Shown here: piece after piece, positions 45,979 to 57,262 of the stretch | Numbering within the stretch: position 1 is the stretch's first letter | Layout of the letters: each line of letters begins with the position of its first letter | Assembly (NCBI RefSeq): GCF_014237875.1 | Contig: NZ_JACJVJ010000001.1 | Coordinates: forward strand, 980,501-1,044,500 | DNA from: Parasphingopyxis marina | GTDB taxonomy: Bacteria; Pseudomonadota; Alphaproteobacteria; Sphingomonadales; Sphingomonadaceae | Reading direction: 5' to 3' | DNA length: 64,000 bases | Notes under the pieces: generated by a model | Database searches by the model: none | What the model was told of the DNA's origin: nothing | The model's input: only the letters and a program-made list of their open reading frames with translations | Translations under genes and position numbers: made by a program

Positions 45979-46956
45979 ATGGTTTGCGTCGCCCTTCTCT
46001 CCAATCCCCGCTCGACCGGGAATGTGGCGATGTTGCCGCGGATACGGAAATTCTGCGCCGAACGGTCCGACATCTTCCATTATGAGGTGGAGGATGTCAG
46101 CCAGGTCGGCGAGGCGCTGAAAACAATCGCGCGGGTGAAGCCCCATATCCTTGTCCTCAATGGTGGCGACGGCACGGTGCAGGCGGCGATGACCGAGCTG
46201 CACCATGGCCGCCATTTCGCGGATTCGCCGCCGCCGGTTGCTGTTTTGCCGAACGGCAAGACCAACCTCATCGCGCTCGACCTGGGCGCCGAGGGCGATC
46301 CGATCGAGGCGCTGGAACGGATCATGGAGATCGCTAAGACCAATCTTGCCGATCATATCGTCCGGCGCGAGCTGATCTCGCTGACCGGCGGCGACGCGAA
46401 AGGCCGGCCGGTAATCGGCATGTTCCTCGGCGGTGCCGGGCTTGCCGATTCGATCCTCTATTGCCGGCACAAAATCTACCCGCTCGGCCTGCCCAACGGT
46501 TTCAGTCATTTCATCACCGCGATCGCGGTCGTCTTGTCGGCGCTGTTTAATATCCGTGCACGCTTCCTGCCGCCGCAGGCCCGCCCCATCAGCGTCCAGG
46601 TGGTTCATCAAGGCGAACTGATCCAGGGGCGGTTTGCGTTGCTGATGGTGACAACGCTCGAACGGCTGCTGCTGCGTAGCCAGACGAATCTGACGCAAAC
46701 GACAACGGGGCCGCTCAAGCTGATGATGGTCGAACAGAAGCCCCTAATATTGCTACGCGCCTTCTGGGCGGGTGTGATGGGCCGTCTGGATCGCGCGGAA
46801 TTCGAAGGTGTGCATCTGAGCCAGGGCAGCGAGATCCGCATTGAAGGCGACCATTCGAGCGTTATCCTCGATGGCGAATTGTTCGAAGCGCAAAACGAGC
46901 GGCCGATCGTGCTCACGCCGACGTCGCCGGTTCCGTTCCTTTCGCTGGCGGCGTGA
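45979..46956 (+). CDS. Diacylglycerol kinase-type enzyme, probable ceramide kinase (CpgB-like)
   Basis: A 325-residue lipid kinase with the DAGK catalytic signatures ILVLNGGDGTVQAAM (GGDGT) and VAVLPNGKTNLIALDLG. A bacterial ceramide kinase of this kind, CpgB, is known from the Caulobacter sphingolipid cluster. Together with the adjacent nucleotidyltransferase-like gene and the synthesis genes nearby, this suggests phosphorylation of ceramide. Diacylglycerol or sphingosine are the alternatives. It overlaps the next gene by four bases (GTGA). Confidence 0.75.
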   Translation: MVCVALLSNPRSTGNVAMLPRIRKFCAERSDIFHYEVEDVSQVGEALKTIARVKPHILVLNGGDGTVQAAMTELHHGRHFADSPPPVAVLPNGKTNLIALDLGAEGDPIEALERIMEIAKTNLADHIVRRELISLTGGDAKGRPVIGMFLGGAGLADSILYCRHKIYPLGLPNGFSHFITAIAVVLSALFNIRARFLPPQARPISVQVVHQGELIQGRFALLMVTTLERLLLRSQTNLTQTTTGPLKLMMVEQKPLILLRAFWAGVMGRLDRAEFEGVHLSQGSEIRIEGDHSSVILDGELFEAQNERPIVLTPTSPVPFLSLAA

Positions 46957-47855
46957 CATCCCTTGCCGAGCTTGTCGCTACCGAACTGGATGTTCGCGCC
47001 GATCCCCGCGTGGTTGCTTTCGCGGAACATGTCGCAAGCCTATACGGCGACTCCGCTCGCGCCGTCCTGTTTTACGGATCGTGCCTGAGAACGACCGAGC
47101 TAGATGGTCAGATGCTCGATTTCTACGTGATCGTTTCAGACTATCGTCGAGCGTATGACCGGAAATGGCTGGCCTGGGCGAACCGTGCGATCCCGCCTAA
47201 TGTCTTTCCCGTTCAATATCGGGGCCTACAGGCCAAATATGCCGTGTTGAGCGAGGCGGATTTTGCACGGCTCGCCTCGGCGAAAACGCGAAATGTTTCG
47301 GTCTGGGCGCGCTTCGCGCAGCCTTCGCGGCTCGTGTGGACGCGCGACGAGGCGGCGCGGGATCTGGCGATCGCCGCCGTCGCCGAAGCTGCGCCGGCGC
47401 TGCTCGGCGCGGCGCTGCCGGTTGTCGACGGCGCGCTCCAACCGCTCGAATTGTGGAACCGGGCCTTCGCACTCACCTATTCCGCGGAGCTGCGCGCCGA
47501 GCGCAAGGACCGAGCGGCATCGGTGGTCGATTTCGATCCGGACCGTTATCGCCGGTTTACCGCGCCGGTGCTGGCCGTTCTCGGTTTGCAAGCGCGCGAC
47601 TATATCGATACCGGCGCAGCGACGCGCCGGGGGCGATGGGCATGGCGGCGACGGCGAATCGAGGGTAAGGCGCTCACCCTGCTGCGCCTGGCCAAGGCCA
47701 GCGCGACCTATGCCGGCGGCGTCGATTATCTGGCCTGGAAGATCAACCGCCATGCCGGCACTGAAATCCGTGTCAAACCATGGCAGCGGCGCTGGCCGCT
47801 TCTCGGCGCGCTCGTCTTGCTGCCGCGCTTAATCCTGCGCGGGGCGGTACGCTAG
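46953..47855 (+). CDS. Tam41-like nucleotidyltransferase of the sphingolipid cluster
   Basis: A 300-residue protein. The N-terminal part shows a nucleotidyltransferase-like FYGSCLR followed by MLDFYVIVSDY. Then QAKYAVLSEADF and SVWARFAQPSRLVW line up by eye with the conserved blocks of Tam41, the mitochondrial CDP-diacylglycerol synthase. By analogy it could activate phosphorylated ceramide as a CDP derivative, but that is inference. The start is GTG overlapping the kinase stop, so the two are translationally coupled. It converges with the hybrid kinase gene (12 bp apart). Confidence 0.6.
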   Translation: MTSLAELVATELDVRADPRVVAFAEHVASLYGDSARAVLFYGSCLRTTELDGQMLDFYVIVSDYRRAYDRKWLAWANRAIPPNVFPVQYRGLQAKYAVLSEADFARLASAKTRNVSVWARFAQPSRLVWTRDEAARDLAIAAVAEAAPALLGAALPVVDGALQPLELWNRAFALTYSAELRAERKDRAASVVDFDPDRYRRFTAPVLAVLGLQARDYIDTGAATRRGRWAWRRRRIEGKALTLLRLAKASATYAGGVDYLAWKINRHAGTEIRVKPWQRRWPLLGALVLLPRLILRGAVR

Positions 47856-47867
47856 CCCCGGCAACCT

Positions 47868-49832
47868 CTATTCCGCGGCTTCGCTGCGCGTGTTGCCGTA
47901 CACGGCGTCGATGGTTTCCGACAACGCGGTGATCGTGAACGGCTTGCGCAGCACTACATGCCCGGCGAACTGGGCCGTGTCGGCCGCTTCGCGCGCATAA
48001 CCGGTGACGAATATGATCGGCAGCCCGGGATGGCGCTCGGAAACCTGGGCGGCCAGTTCGGGGCCTGTCATTTCGGGCATCACGACATCCGTCAGCAGCA
48101 GGTCGATATCGGCGCGCTCGCTCAGGATATCGAGGGCGGTCTGGCCGTTCGCGCAGGACACAACCCTGTGCCCCAGTTCCTCCAGCCCGGCCACCGTGGC
48201 GCGGCGGACCCGTTGATCGTCCTCGACGACCAGAATTGTTGCCGATTTCATGCTCTGCCCATGGGTCTGGCCGGACTGGGCCATCCCCCGGGGCTTGGTG
48301 TCGATGTCGCCTTCGAAGCGGGGCAGGTACAGCGATACGGTGGTGCCCCGGCCGACGGTAGAATCGATCCCTACGCCGCCGCCCGATTGCTGCGCGAAGC
48401 CGAATATCTGACTAAGGCCAAGGCCCGTTCCCCTGCCGACCGGCTTTGTGGTGAAGAAAGGTTCGAAGACATGCTCGATAATATCTTCTGACATGCCGCA
48501 GCCGTTATCGGTAACCGCGATCTGGAGATATTCGCCCGGCGCAACCTCGCCGACATCGCCGGCTTCGAGCGTCGCGTTGCGAATGGCGAAGGTCAGTTCG
48601 CCGCGGCCTTCCATCGCATCCCGCGCGTTGACTGCAAGGTTGAGCACAGAATTCTCGAGCTGATGGGGGTCGATCCAGACCGGCCAGGTTCCGGGCTCGG
48701 CGTCGATCGAGACGGTGATCTGCTCGCCGATGGAGCGGCGAATGAGATCGACCATGGAATCGATCCGCGCGGCGGCATCCGTGCCTTCGGGCAGAAAGGG
48801 CTCTGCGCGGGCGAACGCCAACAGCCGCCGGGTGAGCGCCGCAGCGCGATTGGCACCTTCGAGCGCATTGTCGATATGGCTGTCTGCCTCGGCCGGATTG
48901 CGACCGATCTTGCGCTTGGCGAGATCGAGCCCGCCAATGACCACGGCAAGCATATTGTTGAAATCATGCGCGATGCCGCCGGTCAACTGTCCCACGGCTT
49001 CAAGCTTTTGCACCTGGCGCAGTTGCTGTTCGGCAGCCTCGCGCTCGATCGCTTCGGCCCGAAGCTGTGTGTTGACGGCTTCGAGTTCGGCCGTGCGCGC
49101 GGCCACCGCGTCTTCGAGATCGTCGACGCGCTGATCGGCCTGGTGGCGCTCCCGGAATGCGCGAATCGTCGCATAGGCGAGGATGATCGCCGCGAGACCC
49201 AGAATGATACCGGCGATCGTCATCAGTGTCCCGAGCAGCGCCGCCCGCTCGCCGGCAGCCACGCGCGCCGCCGAACGGCGGCCGAGCAGCGTCCGTTCCG
49301 CATTGGCGATCGTTTCGAGGCGGCGGATCAACGCGGCTCCGGTTGCGCTGCCCGATGCGCTGTTGTGGAGCGACAATGCTTCGAGGTTACGCCCGCTGGT
49401 CGCGTAGCGTGCGGCGGGCGATATCTCCGCGCCATATGTCTCATAAAGCGTTTGGAGACCATCGACGAGCTCGCTTTGCGCCGCATCGTAGCGGACCATA
49501 CGATCCAGCTGGTCGATCTGGCGCCCGGCGGCGCGCCATTCATTGCGGTAGATCGTGCCCAGATTGCCGTCGCTGTTGATGACGAACCGGCCGAGTGCGG
49601 CTTCGGAGCGTGCGATCGACCCTTCGATGCCGCGGGCGAGCGTAATGATCTCGAAGCTCTGTCGTTCGCGTTGCGCGGCGGAATCGCGATCTTCGTTCGA
49701 TTCGGCTGTCAGATAGACGAGCGCACCAAAGAGCAGCGCAAGCAGCAATGCGCCCGCGCTGGCCAATCCCCGCCGCCACACCTCTATCCCAGAAGCCTGG
49801 GCGGACGTTGCGCCCGAATAGCCGTCCGTCAT
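47868..49832 (-). CDS. Hybrid sensor histidine kinase with CHASE3-like sensor and receiver
   Basis: A 654-residue protein. Membrane spans lie near residues 22-44 and 200-222, flanking a helical CHASE3-like periplasmic domain. A coiled coil is followed by a HisKA domain with the phospho-acceptor in [13 protein letters not shown]. The ATPase domain is complete, with [17 protein letters not shown] and [11 protein letters not shown]-terminal receiver has its Asp in [13 protein letters not shown]. No output domain is present, so the receiver may tune the kinase or pass phosphate to a separate regulator. It lies 91 bp after spt and may be co-transcribed. Confidence 0.88.
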   Translation of the reverse strand: MTDGYSGATSAQASGIEVWRRGLASAGALLLALLFGALVYLTAESNEDRDSAAQRERQSFEIITLARGIEGSIARSEAALGRFVINSDGNLGTIYRNEWRAAGRQIDQLDRMVRYDAAQSELVDGLQTLYETYGAEISPAARYATSGRNLEALSLHNSASGSATGAALIRRLETIANAERTLLGRRSAARVAAGERAALLGTLMTIAGIILGLAAIILAYATIRAFRERHQADQRVDDLEDAVAARTAELEAVNTQLRAEAIEREAAEQQLRQVQKLEAVGQLTGGIAHDFNNMLAVVIGGLDLAKRKIGRNPAEADSHIDNALEGANRAAALTRRLLAFARAEPFLPEGTDAAARIDSMVDLIRRSIGEQITVSIDAEPGTWPVWIDPHQLENSVLNLAVNARDAMEGRGELTFAIRNATLEAGDVGEVAPGEYLQIAVTDNGCGMSEDIIEHVFEPFFTTKPVGRGTGLGLSQIFGFAQQSGGGVGIDSTVGRGTTVSLYLPRFEGDIDTKPRGMAQSGQTHGQSMKSATILVVEDDQRVRRATVAGLEELGHRVVSCANGQTALDILSERADIDLLLTDVVMPEMTGPELAAQVSERHPGLPIIFVTGYAREAADTAQFAGHVVLRKPFTITALSETIDAVYGNTRSEAAE

Positions 49833-49923
49833 GATTTGCGGGTTATAGATGCGGGGGGAAGCCGCCGCCAGCCGTCGACGTCGGCTAATGGCTCGAAAAA
49901 CCTCGCTTCGCCGCTGTCCGGGG

Positions 49924-51180
49924 TCAGTCTATAGCGCCGGTCGCCCGCCCCGCCGCAGCGAACATCCCGAGAATCTGCTCAACCTGTTCGGTCGTGTGCT
50001 CGGCGCAGAGCGAGCAGCGTAGCAGATAGACGCCGGCCGGTGTCGCCGGCGGCCGCGCCATATTCACGTAGAGGCCGTGTTCAAGCAGCGATTGCCACAT
50101 GCGCACGGCGGTATCCTGATCGGGTAGGAGGACGGCTAGAATCGCGCTTTCCGGCTCGTCGGTCGCCAGCTTGAAACCGAGATCGCGCAGGCCGCGATGC
50201 AGCCGCTTCGAATTTTCCCACAGATGCGCGCGCTTGTTGCCGGCATGCATAAGCTTGCGGATCGACGTCGATGCGGTCGCCACCACCGAGGGCGGCAGCG
50301 AGGCGGTAAACGTGTAAGGCCGGCAAACTAGGCGCAGAAATTCGGTCTTGGCGTGGTTCGACACGCAGAAGCCGCCCACCGTTCCCACGCTCTTCGAAAA
50401 GGTGCCGATGATGAAGTCGACATCGTCGATTACTCCCTGCGCCTCGGCAACGCCGCGCCCTTGCTCACCGAAAAAGCCCATCGAATGCGCTTCGTCGACG
50501 AGGACCATCGCGCCGTATTGCTTGGCGAGAGGCACCATCACGTCGAGCGGTGCGATATCGCCGAGCATCGAGTAAACGCCCTCGAGCACGACGAGCTTTC
50601 CGGCTTCCGGGGGCAGGCGTTGGAGACGCTTTTCGAGATTTTCGACATTGTTGTGACGGAAGCGAACGATCTCGGCATTGCCGAGGAAGCAGCCATCATA
50701 GATCGAGGCATGGCTGTCCGCGTCGAGGATAACATAATCGCCCTTGCCGGCGAGCGTCGAGACGATGCCGAGATTGGCCTGATAGCCGGTCGAGAAGACC
50801 ATCGCATGGTCCATGCCGTAAAATTCTTTCAGCGCCTCCTCGCAAGCCATGTGGCCGACATAGGTGCCGTTGAGGACGCGGCTGCCGGTCGTGCCGGCGC
50901 CGAATTTCTCGAGCGCGTCCTTGCCCGCCTGAATGACATCGGGATCGAAGGTCATGCCCATATAGTTGTAGGTGCCGAGCAGGATCGTGTCCTTGCCGTC
51001 GATCACCGCCTCGGTGGGCGACTTCACCTCGTCCATGACGATCGCGAAGGGATCGCGCACGCCGGAGTCCAGGAGCCTGTCGCGTTCGGCCATCAACGGT
51101 CCGAACTTGGCGAAAAGGTCGCGGGCCTGTGGCGTTTCGGCTTCCATCTCCGCGGCATCCTTGGTGTCTAATATTGTCAT
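49924..51180 (-). CDS. spt: Serine palmitoyltransferase
   Basis: A 418-residue PLP enzyme of the alpha-oxoamine synthase family that condenses serine with an acyl thioester to give 3-ketosphinganine, the first step of sphingolipid synthesis. Visible residues are the stacking His157 in DADSHASIYDG, Asp229 and His232 in VDEAHSMG, and the PLP lysine Lys263 in GTFSKSVG. Close relatives make 8-amino-7-oxononanoate or aminobutyrate; the adjacent dedicated acyl carrier protein and the sphingolipid genes favour this call. It overlaps the carrier protein gene by four bases; the longer upstream frame is not real. Confidence 0.9.
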   Translation of the reverse strand: MTILDTKDAAEMEAETPQARDLFAKFGPLMAERDRLLDSGVRDPFAIVMDEVKSPTEAVIDGKDTILLGTYNYMGMTFDPDVIQAGKDALEKFGAGTTGSRVLNGTYVGHMACEEALKEFYGMDHAMVFSTGYQANLGIVSTLAGKGDYVILDADSHASIYDGCFLGNAEIVRFRHNNVENLEKRLQRLPPEAGKLVVLEGVYSMLGDIAPLDVMVPLAKQYGAMVLVDEAHSMGFFGEQGRGVAEAQGVIDDVDFIIGTFSKSVGTVGGFCVSNHAKTEFLRLVCRPYTFTASLPPSVVATASTSIRKLMHAGNKRAHLWENSKRLHRGLRDLGFKLATDEPESAILAVLLPDQDTAVRMWQSLLEHGLYVNMARPPATPAGVYLLRCSLCAEHTTEQVEQILGMFAAAGRATGAID

Positions 51181-51419
51181 TGTTTGAGCTCCTCGACCGC
51201 ATCGACGAGCTGGCCGACGGTTTCGATTTCCGCTTGCTGATTCATCGTGATCACGATGTCGAATTCGTCCTCGATCGAGGCGACGAAATCCATCACCGTC
51301 AGGCTGTCCCATTCGAGATCGCCAACGAAGGTCGTTTCTTCCGTCAGTTCCGCGCCCTTGGCGTTGAACGGTTCGATCAGGGTCTTCACCGATGCGAAGA
51401 CGGTCGTACGATCTGTCAT
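51177..51419 (-). CDS. Dedicated acyl carrier protein for sphingolipid synthesis
   Basis: An 80-residue acyl carrier protein. The phosphopantetheine serine is Ser39 in DLEWDSLTVMDF, slightly different from the usual DSLD of the housekeeping protein. It ends in ATGA with spt, which implies that the palmitoyl group reaches spt on this carrier, as shown in Caulobacter. The acyl-ACP synthetase that loads the Caulobacter carrier is not in this window. Confidence 0.88.
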   Translation of the reverse strand: MTDRTTVFASVKTLIEPFNAKGAELTEETTFVGDLEWDSLTVMDFVASIEDEFDIVITMNQQAEIETVGQLVDAVEELKQ

Positions 51420-51518
51420 AAAAGATCCCTAAATATACTGGTTTTGCCTTGGCAAGCGAATGCGGCGGCAAAACGGCAAAGGCTTGTCGATTTGGGCGCG
51501 CTGTGGCAGTGGCTTGCC

Positions 51519-52052
51519 ATGTCACAAGAGCCTGAAACCCCCGGAAAAGACTGGCCGGACAGCGTAAACTACCTGTTGCGAACGACGCAGCAGCATCATG
51601 TCCAACTCAGCCTCATGGCCGATCAAAAGGCGAGCATTCTCGTCGGCGCGAGCTTCGTCGTCTTTACGCTCGCGCTGCGCGACGGTGTCGGCACGACGCC
51701 CAGCCCGGCCTCGGTCATTCTTGCCGCCTCGTCTTTCCTTTCGGCCGTACTTGCAGTGCTGGCCATCATACCATCGACCGGCAAGCGACCGAAGGGCGCG
51801 CCCAATCTGCTCTTTTTTGGCGGTTTCACGGCGTTGACCGAGAATGCCTATATCGACGAGATGCTGGAACGAACGCAGGCGCCGGAGGAAGTATACCGGC
51901 TCATGCTGCGGGATATCCACCAGAACGGCACGGTCCTCTACCGCAAGAAATACCGGTTCTTGAGCTATGCCTTCAAGGCGTTCCTGATTGGCCTGATATT
52001 GTCCTTTGCCGCCTTTGTCGGGCAGCTTCTCTCGGTTCCCGGCCTAGGGTAG
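51519..52052 (+). CDS. PycTM-like (DUF5706) two- or three-span membrane protein
   Basis: A 177-residue protein with an N-terminal helix that matches the Pycsar effector transmembrane family (LLRTTQQHHVQLSLMADQKASILVG). Hydrophobic spans follow at about residues 43-60, 68-86 and 152-172. In Pycsar defence such proteins are activated by cyclic pyrimidines from a neighbouring cyclase; no cyclase gene is visible here. It lies between the acp/spt operon (divergent, 99 bp) and the reductase gene (convergent, overlapping 9 bp). A house-keeping role in the membrane or the sphingolipid system is possible. Confidence 0.6.
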   Translation: MSQEPETPGKDWPDSVNYLLRTTQQHHVQLSLMADQKASILVGASFVVFTLALRDGVGTTPSPASVILAASSFLSAVLAVLAIIPSTGKRPKGAPNLLFFGGFTALTENAYIDEMLERTQAPEEVYRLMLRDIHQNGTVLYRKKYRFLSYAFKAFLIGLILSFAAFVGQLLSVPGLG

Positions 52053-52954
52053 CCAGCCCGCTTCGCGGTACCAGAGTGCAGTATCGGCGAGGCCCTGCTC
52101 AAAGGGAATTTCCGGGGTCCACAGGCTTTCCGGCGGTCGGTAATTGTCGTTCGCGACCCAGTCGGGATGGCAGAAATAACGCGCGCGGTCAGGCGTCAGC
52201 TTTGCCCGGGAGCCCCGAACCAGCCTCTCGAGCCGTGCTGCGAGGCGGACAATGCGGAGCGGCATGGAATAGGTGCGGACGGATTTCTTTCCGAGCGCCC
52301 GGCCCAGCGCTTGCGCAAAGGCCCTGTGGCTGAGGCCGTTATGCGTTCCATCGTCGGGTTCATAGATGCTGTGGACACTCTCCTGCGCGCCAAGGCTCGC
52401 GAGCAGGAGCCGGCAGAGGTCTTCTACATGGATAAGCGATATCCGGCCGGGCGGGGGCAGGGCGACGTGCCCGCGCTGGGCCATCTTGAACAGCGCGAAT
52501 GTCTCCGTGTCGTCGGGGCCGTAAACGGCGGGAGGGCGAATAATGGTCCAGTCGAGCGACGTGGCGCGGATCACCTGCTCGGCTTCGGCCTTGGACCAGC
52601 CGTAATTGGATATTTCGGGTTCGCGCGCGGCGAGCGAGGACACATGAACGAACCTGCTCGCGCCGGCTTTCTGCGCCGCGTCGGCCACGGCCCGCGTGCC
52701 CTGGATATTGGCGGCGGCGAAGCCGTCGCGGTCCGGCGCGTTGATCGCCCCGGCGATATGAATCACCGCCTCGGCCCCTTCGACAAGGTGCGCGAGGCTT
52801 GTGTGCTCGCCGAGCGATCCCGCAATCCATTGGACGTGCTGCATTTCGGGCTGGTCGCGCCGGGTGAGGGCGCGGATCGTGTGTCCGGTTTCTGTGGCGA
52901 GGCGTAGCAGATGGCCGCCGACGAAACCCGTGCCGCCGGTAACCGCGATCACGC

Positions 52955-52958
<4 letters not shown>
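52044..52958 (-). CDS. cerR: NAD-dependent epimerase/SDR, probable ceramide reductase (CerR-like)
   Basis: A 304-residue extended SDR with the nucleotide-binding motif VTGGTGFVGGHLL and the YGWSK catalytic segment (YxxxK) near residue 118. In Caulobacter an SDR in the spt cluster reduces the 3-keto group to give dihydroceramide. It overlaps proB by four bases and so is the last gene of an obgE-proB-cerR unit. The distance to spt is under 1 kb but on a different transcript. An unrelated sugar or steroid SDR is the alternative. Confidence 0.72.
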
Positions 52959-55158
<2,200 letters not shown>

Positions 55159-55194
55159 TTACAGGTCGGACTTCAAATAGGTGGCGCGGTCCGA

Positions 55195-55674
55195 TCAGCC
55201 TCCTTCGGCGGCTTCACCGGCTTCGCCGATCATGTACCGGCAGGCGGCGTTCGCGCAACCAACCGCTTCTTCGACGGCTCGCGTTACATCCTCGATCTCG
55301 GCGCAATTTTCCGCCCCCGTCAGTTCGAGAATCGTCGGCGGGACCGGCTGCATGATCGCAACGACATCCAGATATTGGCCTAGAGCGTCGCGCGTGACCG
55401 TTTCGCCGTTCCAGAGAATAGAGCCGTTCTCGCCGAACGAAATGCGATTGCTGATGGGATCGATCGGTCCGTTTTCGGGCTTCCCAGCATCAATCCAGCC
55501 GTCGAAGATCTGGCAGCTCGGACTGGAAATCGCCAGTGTCGCGTAGTTTGGCGCGGCATCGAGAGCGGCCTCTTCCGCAACGACATCCTCCGCCGTCACC
55601 TCGCCATTCTCGCCGCAGGCGACCAGCATCGCGATGGCGAGGCCGCTAACTGCCAGGGAAATTTGTCTGCGCAT
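55195..55674 (-). CDS. Predicted lipoprotein, possibly ExbD-like periplasmic domain
   Basis: A 159-residue protein with a type II signal and lipobox LVAC (Cys at residue 20). The mature part is acidic with four further cysteines. The segment NRISFGENGSILWNGETVTRDALGQYL resembles the periplasmic domain of ExbD-like proteins, but without the ExbD membrane anchor. The function is unknown. It lies 18 bp before the TetR gene on the same strand in the downstream direction, so it could be in the same transcript. Confidence 0.65.
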   Translation of the reverse strand: MRRQISLAVSGLAIAMLVACGENGEVTAEDVVAEEAALDAAPNYATLAISSPSCQIFDGWIDAGKPENGPIDPISNRISFGENGSILWNGETVTRDALGQYLDVVAIMQPVPPTILELTGAENCAEIEDVTRAVEEAVGCANAACRYMIGEAGEAAEGG

Positions 55675-55692
55675 GGCCTTCGATCTCCCGTT

Positions 55693-56292
55693 TTACCTGT
55701 CGTTGGCGAAGCCGTAATTCTCCCGTGTGGCGTCGAGCTGCCCGGTCGCCATTTCGCGCGCGGTTTCGCGCGGCAGTCCGAGCGATTTTGCCAGTGGCCC
55801 GCCGAGCAGTGCGTCGCCGAGCGCCATCAGCACCAGCTGGAGCGTTTCCTGATGGAGCGGGACAGATTCCTCATTATGCCCTTCGCCCAATTGGTCGACG
55901 AGATTATGGATCGCTTCGACAATTGGATTGAGCGCATCCTCGTTGCCGGTCAGGATCATCCAGCTCGCCAGCGCCCCCGCGCCACCTTTGTCGAAAGCGT
56001 CGAAGGTCATATCGACGATGCGGCGCGGGTCTTCCTCGCCGGCACGCGCTTTCATCACCGTCTCGCCGATCGTGGCGCAGACATTTTCGGCCAGTGTCCG
56101 TGCGAGTTCGCGCTGGAGGCCCGACGCCGATCCGAAATGATGGAGGAGATTGGCGTGCGTCCGGCCGATCCGGCCGGCGACAGCCTTTAGGGTCACGGCC
56201 TGCGGACCAGCCTCGATCAGGATATCGCGGGCAGCGTCCAGCGCGGCGGTCCGGCTCTCTTCCGGGGTTAGGCGTTTCTTGGTTATTGACAT
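55693..56292 (-). CDS. TetR-family transcriptional regulator
   Basis: A 199-residue regulator with an N-terminal helix-turn-helix (AARDILIEAGPQAVTLKAVAGRIGRTHANLLHHFGS) and a helical ligand-binding domain. It is divergent from the PF10118 enzyme gene across 52 bp that contains a palindrome, so it likely represses itself and that gene. The ligand is unknown; lipid-like ligands are common for regulators next to this enzyme family. Confidence 0.88.
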   Translation of the reverse strand: MSITKKRLTPEESRTAALDAARDILIEAGPQAVTLKAVAGRIGRTHANLLHHFGSASGLQRELARTLAENVCATIGETVMKARAGEEDPRRIVDMTFDAFDKGGAGALASWMILTGNEDALNPIVEAIHNLVDQLGEGHNEESVPLHQETLQLVLMALGDALLGGPLAKSLGLPRETAREMATGQLDATRENYGFANDR

Positions 56293-56319
56293 ATATGTAA
56301 GTAGCGTTCAGATACTGAA
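56286..56319. promoter_or_regulatory. Divergent promoter region with probable TetR operator
   Basis: TTGACA (56286-56291) on the plus strand could be the -35 of the PF10118 gene. TTCAG-ATA-CTGAA (56307-56319) is a perfect inverted repeat around a 3-bp centre and overlaps the likely -10 region. ACATATATGT (56289-56298) is a second palindrome overlapping the tetR start. Confidence 0.5.
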
Positions 56320-56344
56320 ATTGGAGCCCTAATGGAGTCGCACC

Positions 56345-57223
56345 ATGGCTAAAGACAAGACCCCTGTCGACCTCGAGATAACGCCGCGCGACCTGCGCTT
56401 CGGCCGCGAGTTGAAACAGGAGCGTTGGTGGTTTGGCGGCGATCCCTTTGCAACGGCGTTCAACAATGCGCTTTCGATCACCTTTCCGAAGGGCGAGGCC
56501 TTTTTCATCGAATCGGTAAAGGCGTTCCGCGAGGGCGTTTCGCCCAAGCTTGCTGGCGAAATCCGCGCCTTCACGATGCAGGAAGTGATGCACAGCCGCG
56601 AACATATAGCCTTCAACCGGAAGGTTGCCGAAACCGGCTATGATATCCAGCCGCTCGAACAGGTGGTGATCGATTCCATGGCGGCGACGCGCGGGCGTCC
56701 GGCCATCGTCGATCTCTGCGTTACCATGGCGCTCGAACATTATACCGCATTGATGGCGCGGCTGTTCCTCAAGAACGAACATTGGTGGGACGATGTCGAC
56801 AAGGAATGGGCCGATATGTGGCGCTGGCATGCGATCGAGGAGATCGAGCACAAGGGCGTCGCCTATGATACCTGGCTCCATGCAACCAGGGACTGGACTC
56901 GCTGGCAGCGCTGGAAACTCAAGACGCGCGTGATGCTGCTGATCACCGTTTTCTTCTGGGTGAACCGGATCAAGGGCATGAAATATCTGCTGCAGCAGGA
57001 CGGCATTACCGGCTGGCGCGCGAACTGGGGCATCTTCCGGCACATGTTCCTGAAGCCCGGCATCTTGCGGAAAGCCATCCCCGGCTGGCTCGCCTATTTC
57101 CTGCCCGGCTTCCACCCGTGGAACCATGACGACCGCAAGCTGATCCAGCTCGTCGACAGCGAATTCAGCGATGCGCTGGCGGGCGCGCCACAACCCGGCG
57201 CGTCCGAACCGGTTCCCGCCTAG
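56345..57223 (+). CDS. PF10118-family predicted metal-dependent hydrolase
   Basis: A 292-residue protein of the COG3687 family. The conserved metal-binding candidates are MQEVMHSREHIAFN (Glu/His), ALEHYTA and HAIEEIEHKGVAYD, giving a ferritin-like pattern of Glu and His in helices. A hydrophobic stretch near residue 200 could sit at the membrane. The activity has not been established for the family. A GGAG ribosome site precedes the ATG. Regulation by the divergent TetR protein is inferred. Confidence 0.8.
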   Translation: MAKDKTPVDLEITPRDLRFGRELKQERWWFGGDPFATAFNNALSITFPKGEAFFIESVKAFREGVSPKLAGEIRAFTMQEVMHSREHIAFNRKVAETGYDIQPLEQVVIDSMAATRGRPAIVDLCVTMALEHYTALMARLFLKNEHWWDDVDKEWADMWRWHAIEEIEHKGVAYDTWLHATRDWTRWQRWKLKTRVMLLITVFFWVNRIKGMKYLLQQDGITGWRANWGIFRHMFLKPGILRKAIPGWLAYFLPGFHPWNHDDRKLIQLVDSEFSDALAGAPQPGASEPVPA

Positions 57224-57232
57224 GCGGCGCGA

Positions 57233-57259
57233 CGATCCTCCCCAAGCAGGGGAGGATCG
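57233..57259. terminator. Perfect bidirectional hairpin between convergent genes
   Basis: CGATCCTCCCC (57233-57243) and GGGGAGGATCG (57249-57259) form an 11-bp perfect stem around AAGCA, between the PF10118 gene and the convergent GNAT gene. No U-run follows on either strand. Confidence 0.6.
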
Positions 57260-57262
57260 GCA

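Noticed and set aside
51444-51455. Inverted repeat TTGCC-TT-GGCAA upstream of the acyl carrier protein gene
   Set aside because: Only 5-bp arms and no matching regulator nearby; too weak to call an operator.
51519-52052. Complete Pycsar anti-phage system
   Set aside because: No nucleotidyl cyclase gene is adjacent on either side; only the effector-like membrane protein is present.
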